From Lineus longissimus (taxonomy: Eukaryota; Nemertea; Pilidiophora; Heteronemertea; Lineidae): a DNA stretch of 64,000 bases. Under the pieces are notes generated by a model. It did not search any database and was not told where the DNA came from. It saw only the letters and a program-made list of their open reading frames with translations. This document shows, piece by piece, positions 44,343 to 55,870 of this stretch (positions are counted from its first letter, which is position 1; every line of letters starts with the position of its first letter). The position numbers and the translations under genes were made by a program. The stretch is taken from assembly GCF_910592395.1 (NCBI RefSeq), contig NC_088308.1:13781001-13845000 (forward strand), in the 5' to 3' direction.

Positions 44343-45905
44343 AATTTGGAATATACAAGAAGAAAGGATCTCCATCTTCAAGTTGTTTTGTCAGAAGCTA
44401 GTTATCCCCCATAATAGATCCAAGGGCTTTACCCAACAGTCTAAGCTACTCTATTACTTTATTTCCTCTAATGAGCTGAAGGCTGCAGATCTCCTATCCC
44501 ATCAAAATACCAAGTATACGTATTTATGTGTTAAGCTTGGAGTATTCTCATGGATTGACCATGTATTGACGTCAGGCTATGATAGCTGTGACTGTAAAAT
44601 AGTGCCTACGGAGAGTGGTAACGTTAGTGACCACCTCCCACTCAGGTTTTTCGTTCAACATCACAGTTGTGGGATCGAGGAGTAAGGGAGATGCACGGCT
44701 GCTCGATCGATCGGGTAACAAATGGTGCAACTGGATAGGCCGAAGAGACGAGCTATAATCAACTCGATCCTTGAAGACAAGTTGAAAAACACTTGTGTAA
44801 AAGATGTTAGTCATATACGGGACCGAGGAGCGGCGCAGGCTTATGTTGACAATATGTTCCATAGATTCATTGAAAACATTCATGCAGTGGCCAAGGAATT
44901 GGAATGTTCTGTTAAAAGCTCCTTCCGGCCTAAGGCTCACTGGAACGCTGACCTTAGTTACTTAAGAGATGTTCATAAGTTTTGGTGGAGACTGGGTGTT
45001 GAATGATAATCCCAGAAACGGTGTTGTTTTCGAATGTTGGAAGTTTGCTAAGAAAAAGTTTCACAAGGCATCCCGTCACTGTTTACAAAATGTGCTCAAC
45101 AAAACAATTCACACTCTGAATGGTCTCTTTCGGTTTGTTAACAGTTGTAAGTTTTGGATTACTCTCAAACAGTTGAAGGCTAGAAACTGCTCGTCGAACC
45201 TTGCCGCCAATGATTTTGCGGCACATTTTAAAAACATTATGAAAGATGATAATGACCTGGACAATGCCCAATCTGAGGTCAGTAACTTAGTCAGTAACAA
45301 ACTTTGCTCGAATTGTAAAAAAAAATTTTGAAAGAGAAGTTTCCTCAGAAAAAATTTGTGAGGCAATTTTGTCCCTGAAACGTGGCAAGTATGCGGGCAC
45401 TGATAAGATTAGCACTGAGCATTTGCGATAAGGTTTATCTGGTACACTATGTGGTTATCTATATACACTATATGCCAATATGTTGATAGGTACTATAGTG
45501 CCTATTCTAAAGAAACCTACTTTGGACCCTAATAACCCGGCGAACTACCGACCTATCACTGTGAGCACCTGCCATTCAAAACTACTGGAGTAAATGTTAA
45601 AGCCTGATTGTGACAGTTGTGGTTCATGCAGCACTCAGTTTGAGTTCAGAGAGGGCCAAGGCATTGACCAAGCATGCTCATTCTTTCATGACACTGTAAG
45701 CTATTTTTAACGCCAACTCTAGTCCTGTATATGCATGCAGTCTGGACGCCGAAAAGTGTTTTGATAGGGTATGACATGATGGTCTCTTTTATAAGCTCTT
45801 ACCATGCTTCCCTTTTAACCATTGGTTAATTTTATACGAATGGTACACCAGCCTGAGGGCAGTGATAACTTGAAATGGTAACAATAGTGATGTGTTTAGG
45901 GGCCT
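44343..45905 (+). pseudogene. Non-LTR endonuclease C-terminus and RT N-terminus
   Basis: The LINE resumes after the insertion with YTRRKDLHLQVVLSEAS. It continues through SWIDHVLTSGYD and SDHLPLRF (44550-44655, the endonuclease SDH box) and a linker. It then enters RT motifs: PILKKPTLDPNNPANYRPIT (about 45500), ACSLDAEKCF and HDGLFYKLLPC (about 45735-45810). Frameshifts and stops are frequent. The RT breaks off near 45905, before the catalytic box, at the AATTCGCC array. Confidence 0.7.
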
Positions 45906-45913
45906 TGTCCAAA

Positions 45914-46290
45914 TTCACCGGTGAATTTCTGGCGAATTTACGGCGAATTTTTACAAGTTCGCCAAAATACGCCAAAACCTCCTCAAAAATCGTCAAAAAC
46001 TCGCCGGAAAGTTCGACAGAAATCGCCTAGAATTCGCCATAAAATCGCCATAAATTCGCCGAGAATTTGCCATAAAATCGCCACAAATTCGCCGGAAAAT
46101 CGCCACAAATTCGCCGGAAATTCGCCAAAATTTCGCCGAGAAATCGCCGCTGGTATTTCAATGAACTTCGCCGAAATTCGCCGATCGAAATATATCTGGC
46201 TCAAATTCGCCACAAATCGCTACAATCTGACGAAAATCACCTCCTCGCCGGTTCCTCATTGCAATGTCGTAAAAAAAGAAGATCTGTAGC
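45914..46290. repeat. Iterated AATTCGCC array
   Basis: About 25 copies of TTCGCC/ATCGCC spaced about 12-16 bases apart, mostly as AAATTCGCCRNAAAATCGCC in one orientation, with inverted copies at the left edge (GGCGAATTTACGGCGAATTT). A small outlying patch at 46735-46795 (AAATTCGCCAGATTTCGGCG) may be the other end of the same element. The open frame through it is repeat-derived and is not called as a gene. Confidence 0.65.
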
Positions 46291-47230
46291 TACCTTGTGT
46301 TGGATTATAAAAAATATTGGCCAAAAATAGTACATCCACTGTCAATGTAGAACTGACTGTTCAATGCACGTCTACAGAGCAAAAACATTATAATTATTAC
46401 TATAGTCCAGGTAACCTCGACCGCCGGGGCTGCATCGATTCACTAGGAATAAAGCCCAATGTACAGCCAATGTACAGAGCACTGAGAAATACTGAACGCT
46501 CCGGTATTCAGTAGGCACGAGGATACCTGGGAATCCCCAGCCTAATACCATTAGTCCCCACGGTGGCGCTGAAGTCGCTGCCTTGGGATCTCACTTATGT
46601 TCATTTATCTGGTCGCGCCGTGTATCGTAGGATAGGAATCACCATTACAGAAATCTCTCTGTTCTCCATTGGACGTACAATGAGGAGGATGACGATACAA
46701 AGAACAGGGTGAGCTGCGACTGCTTTCTGGTAAAAAAATGCGCCCAAAAATACGGAAATTCGCCAGATTTCGGCGATTTTCACTTCGCCTCTCTTCAAGC
46801 AAGCTCCACCCTTGCAATGTGTGCGCAAACAGATAACCAACCTATATTGGACCATCAATTCTACACACAGCAACATGATTCATCCTCAGCTGTTGCCATG
46901 ATGATGATGATGATGATCCTTTTCGCAAATTGGTCGTCTTCTGTCTTTCTTCCATACTTTAGTGCCACCGGATGTAGTCTGCCCTTGTGGAGGGAGCCTT
47001 TCAGCACAGGACACAAGAATCCATGCGAATTGAATCACATGGAGAGACTAGCCCAATCACCCGCTATTGGCTGGGTAGAAATGGGTAAATCTCGCAGACT
47101 GGACCTTAAACTCTACTGCCGACGTGTGAGGCCGGTCTGACAGATGAGCAAGTAGGGTCCACCTAATGCAGAAGGCACCAGTTTAAAAGGGTAACATTAA
47201 CAAAATGCTCTACCCAACTCTATTATTGCC
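46291..47230. other. No gene recognised
   Basis: Possibly the interior of the AATTCGCC element up to about 46795, then unique sequence. A short (ATG)n microsatellite lies at about 46897-46915. No coding sequence recognised. Confidence 0.4.
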
Positions 47231-47233
47231 TAA

Positions 47234-47974
47234 AGGCCTGTGTACACTAGTAAAATATCAGCAACATTTTTACAACATTTCCAGTTGCAACAAATGTTGC
47301 AAAAATGTTGCGTAGTGTGTACAGAGCAAAACGCGTCTTACATTTACAACATGTTGTAAAATTGTTGTAAAATTGTTGCAAATTAAATGCAATGCAATTC
47401 TTTGTTGCATGTTGTAAAAATGTTGCAAACTCTTCAGCCAATCAGAAATAGGATTTGCGTCATGTGATCTACCTGAGGTCATGTGACTTGAACAAGAAGC
47501 AGGTATAGCAACTCTCAAGTGAGTGTCTTCCTTCGTAGGGTGATGAAACCTTTTCTAGAAGTTTCATCCATTTGCAGGAAGTTTTTGTATGACGGCTTGT
47601 CAGTCAGCCGCAACTCCTTTAACAGGCAGTGGTATGCCCCATGATCCACCCTCATTTTGATCCAGGGCCTGGTCCATATTCTCTTTGGTTATTTCGCCGC
47701 CTCTTCCGTCTCTCAACAATGACAGCTAAAATTGCTGCAGAAGCACTCAAAACACATCTTCTCTCCTTGGAATCATCCATTTTCCCTCCAAAATACCTAT
47801 TTCCCTTTGTTCCCACTAAAAAGTTTGCAACAATTTACCAACATGTTGTAAAAATGTTGCTAATTTGTTGCAATTTTGTTGCTAGTGTACACAGGGCCTT
47901 GAAGGGCTTGTTGCAAAATTGTTGTAAAAATGTTGGTAAAATGTTGCTAATATTTTACTAGTGTACACCCTGCT
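47234..47974 (-). mobile_element. PIF/Harbinger-derived element with TAA duplication
   Basis: The element is 741 bp. The ends AGGCCTGTGTACACTAGTAA and the complement of CTAGTGTACACCCTGCT form terminal inverted repeats, and TAA lies directly outside both (47231-47233 and 47975-47977). That is the 3-bp target duplication of the PIF/Harbinger superfamily. The flanks of the body are filled with iterated TTGCAACA and TTGTAAAAATG motifs. A second terminus-like CTAGTGTACACAGGGCCTT at about 47882-47900 is internal. Confidence 0.75.
47515..47780 (-). pseudogene. PIF/Harbinger transposase remnant
   Basis: On the minus strand ATG 47780 opens MDDSKERRCVLSA and a basic ERRKRRRNNQREYGPGP segment. After a frameshift, LLKELRLTDKPSYKNFLQMD and ETSRKGF follow. 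This matches the N-terminal part of PIF/Harbinger nucleases, where LLxELRxxDxxSFxNFxRM precedes the DDE domain. The catalytic domain is absent. It lies inside the TAA-flanked element, which fits. Confidence 0.65.
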
Positions 47975-47977
47975 TAA

Positions 47978-49139
47978 GTCAAGTGAAACTCTTACAAACC
48001 TTAGCAGAATGCCACCATTGAAATGTTGATAGCAAGTAAAAACTTTAAACAGATAGACTTGATTTTTTTAACCAACTGCCACATGCGGTTTTCTTTATTT
48101 AGTAAATTTTGAGGTAAGTATTACAGAATGAAATACTTGAATACTAGAATTGCCTGGCTCTTCTGATGATTGCACTGGTGAACACCGAAGTCGATGGGAT
48201 GTGCAAAGTCATAGCTCGATCCTCTCTCTTGGTCATCTGTGATGTGGTCACCAAATATGTTCAAATGCAGCTGCAGTAGTGCAGATCATTCCTGCAAAAC
48301 ATGATGAGGAGATAACATTTTAATTTTGATAGATAGCTAAGCTAGCCAAGTTTTATATCAAAATACAAGGCCAACAACAACTGATAAGGCGCTAGGGTCG
48401 AATGATCAAGGAAGTTCATTGAGAATGAATTGTGATAAGAGTGATGAATCGGCCCCGTTTGAAGCATTGTGCTATGTACAGTGTGCATGTGTCAGTGTGT
48501 ATCAGCTATCGCATTTATTGTTTGTTGACATTTCAAATTGCCGGAGTCGATCCTCAATTACACTGTTTATGTACATTGGCAACCTTACCCGATGATATCA
48601 GAACGATGTTTATTATTGTCTTGTTTATTCACATTAGTTCTGCTATGTGACAAGAGTTATTTGTTGAGTAATCCATGATTTAAAGCCGGACTTTGACATC
48701 ATTTCTCAGACCAAGCTGCATTTCGCAGATCGTTTTTCAACGATCGTCGACGAACTATTTCAAATTAATCACATCCAATTAAACAATCCAAGCCTTCCCT
48801 AATGTCATCAACATGCAATAACACAAGCAGCCAAATATTATCGCCTATGAAATTGTGCATTTAATGAGAACTTACCTCCGAATTGACAGAACGCGATCTA
48901 TTCCATAGCATGGTCTCCTTACGTCTGAACTGCGCAGACTCCGAGACGTGACGTTCGCTGCACGTGGGATAACTCGCGCGAAATTTAAAATGCTCTTCTT
49001 CGAGGGTGCTCATTAAATTGCGCCAGTAACACCACCTGGTGGGAAATTCATGAACTACGCCTATTGGTAATGAAAGAGAAAGCTTTGCTCTATAAGATTA
49101 GATTTGATTCATGATCCCCAACTTAAAGAATTAGGAGAA
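47978..49139. other. No gene recognised
   Basis: Unique-looking sequence. No exon with convincing conservation found on either strand. Confidence 0.4.
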
Positions 49140-49308
49140 ATCAGCTGCTGGAAAGGTTTTTGGAAAATTTCGCTCGGTGCCACCTAGTGGCCAAACCGCT
49201 CATCCTGCCGGACCCACATTTGGTCTATTCAGGAGTCCTGAAGGGTCTTAACGCCTCAGAGGGAAAATCTATCGCCTATCCGCCATAGTTTTGAAACGTG
49301 CCTGTTTA

Positions 49309-49354
<46 letters not shown>

Positions 49355-49412
49355 GGACATTCATTCTACCATTTACTCATATGAATAGCTCAGCTTGTCA
49401 GCTGAGCTAAAA
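49140..49412 (+). repeat. R300-related terminal unit with (GACA)n
   Basis: It has the R300 layout in diverged form: TGCCACCTAGTGGCCAAACC, then GAAACGTGCCTG, a (GACA)n microsatellite (about 49309-49352) and a terminal hairpin (AGCTCAGC, TTGTCA, GCTGAGCT) plus AAAAA. It shows that the microsatellite can change motif while the architecture is kept. Confidence 0.65.
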
Positions 49413-49589
49413 AGCAGTCCCCGGCTCGAATTTTAAATGCCTTTCTTTTAGCTCGTTATGCAGCCGGTTATGGGTGTGTCAAAGGCACGTTGTTAAGTGC
49501 TGTTTTAAATAAGGGATTTGCACTGGCCAAGGTGGCTTTTTCTAACCACCCCGCTCATTATCTTTCCCTGGTGGTGTGTCTGCCGCTGA

Positions 49590-51640
49590 GGACGATGTTG
49601 TTGTATCTCTGAAGTCCCTCCTCTTCGGACTCCTCCCCCTATTGAGCCTCCTGCGTTACTCCAATCCCTGAGCAACAATACCCACACAGACATTAAACAC
49701 TTCTTTCCCAAGGCTCAACAATACAATTCCTGCTTCCAAATCTACCACCTAACGGGTTCACTGTATCCCCAGCAGACTGACAGCCCGGCATTCCTCCAGA
49801 TATACTTCATCAACAATAGAAAGGAGCAAGCCCGCCAACGTTCATCCAACTTCCCAGTGCTACGCCATCACCTCATCTTGCAATTACAAGAGATACACAA
49901 TTGCAATGGTTACATTGCTTCTTTCAAATCAGCCATAGAACGCCTCAATTCCCCACAGTGCCAGTTAGTCATACACGCAGATAGAACCCCCCCAAGGAGA
50001 ACATAAACGCTGCTACAACAGCCCTTCAGCAGGGGAAGTTCCCATTATCATGGCTGGGGAGTCCGGCAGCACAAGAGATATTGTCATCCAACAACACGAC
50101 TCCCAACTTCAGTGCGTGTCTGAAATGCACAGATCATATGATGCCTTGCAGTATCCTCTTCTCTTCCCCTTCGGAGAAGATGGCTACCACTTTCAAAGGA
50201 AACTGTACAATCCACAAAACCAGCAGTATACAAACCAAAAGGTATCAGCACTGCAATTCTACGCATATAAATTAATGACGCGCCACAATACTCCTAATCT
50301 ATTACTCGCCTGCAAGGACCTATCGCACCAATTTTGGGTGGACATGTATGCCAAAATAGAAACCGAGAGACTCATGTTTCTTCAGTATAATCAGAAACAA
50401 CTACGAGCTGATCAATATATCCACCTGAAGGATGCCATCAACAACGACACCACAGCAACCAATCTCGATCAACCTGTCCTACTCCCCTCATCATTCACAG
50501 GAGGACCACGCTACATGCACGAACGAGCCAAGGATGCCATGTCCTATGTTAGAGCCTATGGCCGGCCCGACCTCTTCATAACCTTCATGTGAAATCCCAA
50601 CTGGCCAGAAATCAAACAGGAACTGCAAGAACACAAAAAACCACACATCAGACACGACCTCACTGCACGAGTCTTCCGCCTTAAACACAAGTGCCTAATG
50701 GACCTCATCTTTAAACACAAGATATTCGGCTCTGTTCGCTGCTATATATACACTATCGAATGGCAAAAACGAGACTTGCCACATGCTCACATCCTCTGCT
50801 GGCTTTACAACAGAATATCATCCAATGACATAGACAAATATGAACTGCCAAACAAAGACCAGAACCCTCTACTATTTGACATAATCAAAAACAATATGAT
50901 ACATGGTCCATGTGGTCCACTCAACCCATCCAGTCCCTGTATGAAGCTGCAAAAAGAATCTGAAACCCCTCTTGAAAGACACGCAAACAGGACACGACGG
51001 ATATCCCCTGTACAGAAGACGGTCTCCACAGGATGGCGCATCCACAGCTACACTGAAAGTACGCGGCCACAAACTACAAATTGACAATCGCTGGATTGTA
51101 CCACATAATCCATTCCTCAGCCGCCTTTTCAATACCCACATCAATGTGGAAATCTGCACATCGATAAAAAGCATCAAATACGTCTGCAAGTACATCTGCA
51201 AAGGTTCCGACATGGCAGTCTTCCAGATACAAAGTGACCAACAGCCAATCAACAAAATTCAACAGTACCAAATTGGCAGATACATCAGCACCAACAAAGC
51301 AATATGGTGAATCCTAGACTTTCCAATCCATGAACGTTACCCACCTGTCATCCAACTTCAAGTCCACCTTGAAAATGGTCAACGAGTTTATTTCAACAAT
51401 GACACTGCTAAGGAAAAAGCTGCTACCCCGCCAAAGACAACACTCACTACCTTCTTCGCCCTCTGTCAAAAAGATGATTTTGCCAGAACGCTGCCTTACC
51501 AGGAGGTCCCAAAGTACTACACTTGGAATGCACAACAAAAACAATGGATGAAACGTGTCCAAGGAACACCAGTAGAGGGCAACGAAGATGTCCGCTGTGC
51601 ACCAGCATTAGGAAGAGTCTACACAATACACCCCCAGTAA
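49590..51640 (+). pseudogene. Helitron Rep (HUH) domain region
   Basis: Frames on the plus strand give the Helitron N-terminal region (FQIYHLTGSLYPQQ, RRKEQARQ-type helix, SPSAGEVPIIMAG). Then follow YDALQYPLLFPFGEDGYH and YGRPDLFITFM with TGA in place of Cys at 50590. The HUH motif PHAHIL is at 50779-50796, and the two-tyrosine box YVCKYICKGSD begins at 51179. This protein would nick and ligate single strands in rolling-circle transposition. Further lesions include TGA at 51308 and frame changes near 51020 and 51620. Confidence 0.85.
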
Positions 51641-53500
51641 CGCAGAATGCTACTTCCTTCGTCTTCTTCTTCATACAGTAACGGGGGCAACCAGCTTCGA
51701 AGCACTACGAACAGTAGACCATGAAACATTAGAAACCTATCGCGACACATGCAGACACCGCGGCCTCCTGAAAGACGACCGACAGTGGAACGCCATCATG
51801 GAAGACGCCAGCCTATGTCAATCACCCGCCCAAATTCGAAATCTATTTGCGTTGCTACTGCACCTCTGTGAACTATCCGACCCCAAAGCAATATGGGATA
51901 AACACAAAGAAGCTATGGCTGAAGACTACCTCTACCAGCAACAACAACAACATCCACAACTTGAGGTTCAAGTGAATGACGCCATATACAACCTGGTTCT
52001 CCAGACAATAGAAGACAAGCAATAATCATTTCCAGGAGGCAGATCAGTCGACTACTATGGACTACCCAAAGTACTCAGAGACGACACATCTCTGTTCCGG
52101 GAGATTGTAAACGAAACATCCTACAACCACAGTGAAATGCAAGAAATTATCCAATCCCATTCCAACAGCCTTACCCCAGACCAAGCAACAATCTACTCTC
52201 AAGTTACCCACCTAACAGGAACAACCTAGGTTGCATCATATTCCTAGATGCCCCGGGTGGTACTGGCAATACATACCTCCTCAACCTCATCCTTGCTCAT
52301 GTCAGAATATCAAAACGAATAGCACTAGCGGTGGCATCGTCAGGCATTGCAGCCACACTTCTTATAGCAGGATGAACAGCACATTCCACCTTCAAACTAC
52401 CTCTTAATCTACCAGCCATTGAACACCCAACGCGCAAAATCTGAAACAAGACAGGTCTTGCTGAACTCCTCCAACAAACCACCCTCATTGTATGGGATGA
52501 ATGCACCATGTCTCACAAAGGAGCATTTGAAGCCATCGACACTACACTTCGAGACCTACGCCAAACCAACAAACCCATGGAGGGAGTAACTGTCCTGCTT
52601 GCTGGGGACTTCAGACAAACTCTTCCTATAGTGCGCAGAGGAACCAGAGCTGATCAAGTCAAAGCTTCCATTAAATTATCGCACCTATGGAAACATGTCA
52701 AAACGATGACCTTGAAAACAAACATGCATGTTCACTTACACGCTGATGTGACAGCCAACCAATTCGTCGAAGCCCTGCTACAAATCGGAAACGGACAACT
52801 ACCTCCGGCCCTGTCCGCCACATCATGATACCCAAGGAAATAGGTCAGTCAGTGAATACAGAGGAAGAACGGATGCTTGCTGTGTTCCCAAACATCGCCA
52901 CCAACTACACCAGTCGTAATTGGTTGTCCGAGAGAGCGATTTTAGCCCCACGAAATGATGCCGTCAGACACCTCAACAACACGTTCCTTCAACGTCTCTT
53001 CCTACAGAAGAGAAGCTGTACACATCCAAAGACACTGTACCCGACATCGATCAAACCGTTAACTATCCAGTCGAATTCCTCAATTTACTCCAACCAAGTG
53101 GCATGCCCCACATGACTTCAAATTGAAAGTTGGAAGGGACACGCCTCATCGTTTCAAGGCTTCTAAGCAACATCATTGAAGCTACCATTGCCATTGTGAA
53201 TATGCAGGATCAACAGTCTTAATCCCCCGGATACTGCTCATTCCAAGTGACTATCCATTTCAGTTCAGGCGACTCCAATTTCCCGTGACACTCTCCTTCT
53301 CTATGACAGTGAATAAAGCCCAAGGACAAACACTAAAAGTCCTTCGTTATCAAGGTGATTTGTTTTTGATGATATTCTTATGGTACTTACTCAAAGCAAC
53401 GATACATTACATGTCATGTCCCACGGACAGCTTTATGTACCATGCTCCAGAGCTGGCCAATCGACTGCCCTACCAGTACTGCACTGCACTACTGGTAAAT
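51641..53500 (+). pseudogene. Helitron PIF1-like helicase region
   Basis: This is the helicase half of the Helitron protein. A linker (DDRQWNAIMEDASLCQSPAQ) leads to Walker A DAPGGTGNT at 52248-52274, where the essential Lys is replaced by Asn. Next come Walker B VWDECTMSHKGAF (about 52495), LLAGDFRQTLPIV (about 52595), NWLSERAILAPRND and MTVNKAQGQTLKVL (53303 on). The last motif, SHGQLYV, is at 53416-53440 after a 62-bp foreign insert. Stops at 52022, 52228 and 52372 confirm it is dead. R300 sequence begins at about 53501. Confidence 0.85.
53355..53416 (-). repeat. Inverted R300 fragment inside the Helitron helicase
   Basis: These 62 bases are the reverse complement of 53611-53672 in the R300 copy that starts 85 bp downstream, with about one mismatch. 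They replace roughly ten codons expected between KAQGQTLKVL and SHGQLYV of the helicase. Confidence 0.8.
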
Positions 53501-54431
53501 GAAACGGCAAGAGGCCATTGTGCTCACCATATAGATATTTGGTGCTTTGGAATTCGTCCTGGTTAAGAAACATTGTACATGTATAGTATATGGGTCAAAC
53601 CAAAGTCGGTATGACATGTAATGTATCGTTGCTTGGAGTAAGTACCATAAGAATATCATCAAAAACAAATCACTAATAAACGAGATATTGGACTTTCTAC
53701 CTATTTTAGTTTTGGCCTCCTGGTGGCCATGTTGAGTACCAGATCAAATCGAAATTCGGTGTCCGAGGTTACATGACGTAGGGAGTCATGTGTATCAAAT
53801 TTCAAGTTCATAGCTTTAGTGGTTAAGAAACGTGCCATAGTTACACTCAAACGACCAATTTACACCATTTGACCTCTGTGACCTTGAAAAGCAGGTCAAA
53901 TCAAAAACTCATATGATATATAATGTATCCTTCCTAGGAGGACCTACCATAAAAAATTTATTGAAAACGAATCACTAATAAGCGAGATATCACACTTTCT
54001 AGGTTTTCATTTTTGGCCCCCTGGTGGCCAAGTTGAGAATCAGACCAGACTGAAATTCAGGGTCAGAGGTCATCTGACCTAGGGGGTCCTTTGTACAAGT
54101 TCAAGTCTCAAGTTCATAGCCTTAGGGGTTAAGAAATCTGCCACAATTACACTCAAATGGCCAATTTACGCCATTTGACCTCTGTGACCTTGACAAGTAC
54201 GTCACATCAAAAACCTGTATCATATCTTATGTATCCTTCCTAAGAGTATCTACCATTAAAGTTTTACCAAAAACAAGTCAGTAAGAAGTGAGATATGGCT
54301 ATTAAAATTTTTGGTTTTGGCCCCCTGGTGGCAAAATTAGGAACCAGACCGGAACCAAAATCACTGTCACAGGTCAGCTGACTTAGGGGGTCATGTGTAT
54401 TAAGTTTAAAGTTCATAGCTTTAGTGGTTAA

Positions 54432-55406
54432 AGGATAGCTCCTGGAATAAATCGCTATAGCGATAATCGGGAAAACTAACGCACCTGCATATTCCGTATA
54501 TCATTATTATTCCGATATAGGACTGTATATCGCTCAAAAATTTGCGTTTGTACCAATAAAGGTGTTTTAAATCCACTAAACACAGAGTTTATGGAGGGCG
54601 CCATTTTCTCACTTTTTTCGCGATCTCTCCTCCAAAACCGGAGAATCGTGACGTCACGTGTGCAATTCACATTGTCAGTATTGTCACAATAGCAGTCAGC
54701 CGATTGATATTTTGAGATCGTGTTATTGTATTGTTATCAAGGGGGCTTCAGATGATGAAAGCTACGTTGACAGCAGTGACACTTAAATGAGCAGCGGGAG
54801 TTATGAAGATTTGGATGTAGGGGGAAATGTTGGGTGTACAGGGCTACCAGTTTGAGCCGGAATATTTTTTTTTTTTGAAGAGAGGGGGAGATTGACGGCA
54901 ATGACGCTATGGCTCAAGCTATTGAAGATGCAGCTGGACCCGATGTTGATGGCCAAAATGAGGACTATGCACGTGCACCGAGGCATTTTGCATTCAAGCA
55001 ATCCATATATTACGCGAATGTCCAAATAAAACGAAATTAGAATGATTTAATTGCGTGAAATCTTGAGACATGCGAGAGAGATCGCGAAGAAACGGATATT
55101 GACATGGATTCACACACTGCGCACGCGCGAAAAGCGGTGACAAGCCCACAATATGCGCGATCGGTGCTTCGGAATTTCAGCCAATCACTGCCATTGCACA
55201 CACCGCGTCATCACCGAGGGAAATTTGACTCAAAATGGCGCTGTCCATGTCAGTAAAATAGGGACTATTAATATCAATTTTTCTCCCTGAACTATAATAT
55301 TTCATCAACTTTCAAAAGGTTTGTGGTAAAGAGGAATACTCATTTAATATATTTCCATTGGTTTCGTTCAAAAAGGCTGCCAACGATTTATTCCAGGAGC
55401 TATCCT
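54432..55406. mobile_element. 975-bp TIR element with TTAA target duplication
   Basis: AGGATAGCTCCTGGAATAAA plus TCG at the left end and its exact complement at the right end are flanked by TTAA at 54428-54431 and 55407-55410. TTAA duplication is typical of piggyBac and Kolobok superfamilies. The interior contains a coding-like fragment at 54833-54859 (GVQGYQFEP), preceded by acidic Ser/Asp codons. It resembles the GxxPYxFEP segment of P2X7-domain-like proteins that are abundant in molluscs and cnidarians (from memory). No transposase seen. Confidence 0.75.
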
Positions 55407-55870
55407 TTAAGAAATGTGCCATAGTTACACACAAACGGCCAATTCCACCATTTGTGACCTCTGTGACCTTGAAAATTAATCAAATTTAATTTAATCAAAA
55501 ACCCGTAGGATATATGATGTATCCTTGCTCTGAGTACCTACCATAAAAATATCATCGAAAACAAGTCACTCTTAAGCGAAATATTGCACTTTTTACCTTT
55601 TTTAGTTTTGGCCCCATGGTGGCCAAGTCGAGAATCAGATCTGACCGAAATTCTGTGTCAGAGGTTATATGATGTAGGGAGTCATGTGTACTAAATTTCA
55701 AGTTCATAGCGTTAGTGGTTAAGAAACATGCTACAGTTACACTCAAACGGCAAATTTACGCCATTTAACCTCTGTGACCTTGAAAAGTAGGTCAAATCAA
55801 AAATACGTATGATATGTGATATATCCTTGCCTGTGGGGTACCCACCATAAACATTTCATCAAAAACAAAT

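Noticed and set aside
45921-46289. 122-residue frame rich in Lys, Arg and Pro
   Set aside because: It is wholly produced by the AATTCGCC array, which stays open by composition on both strands.
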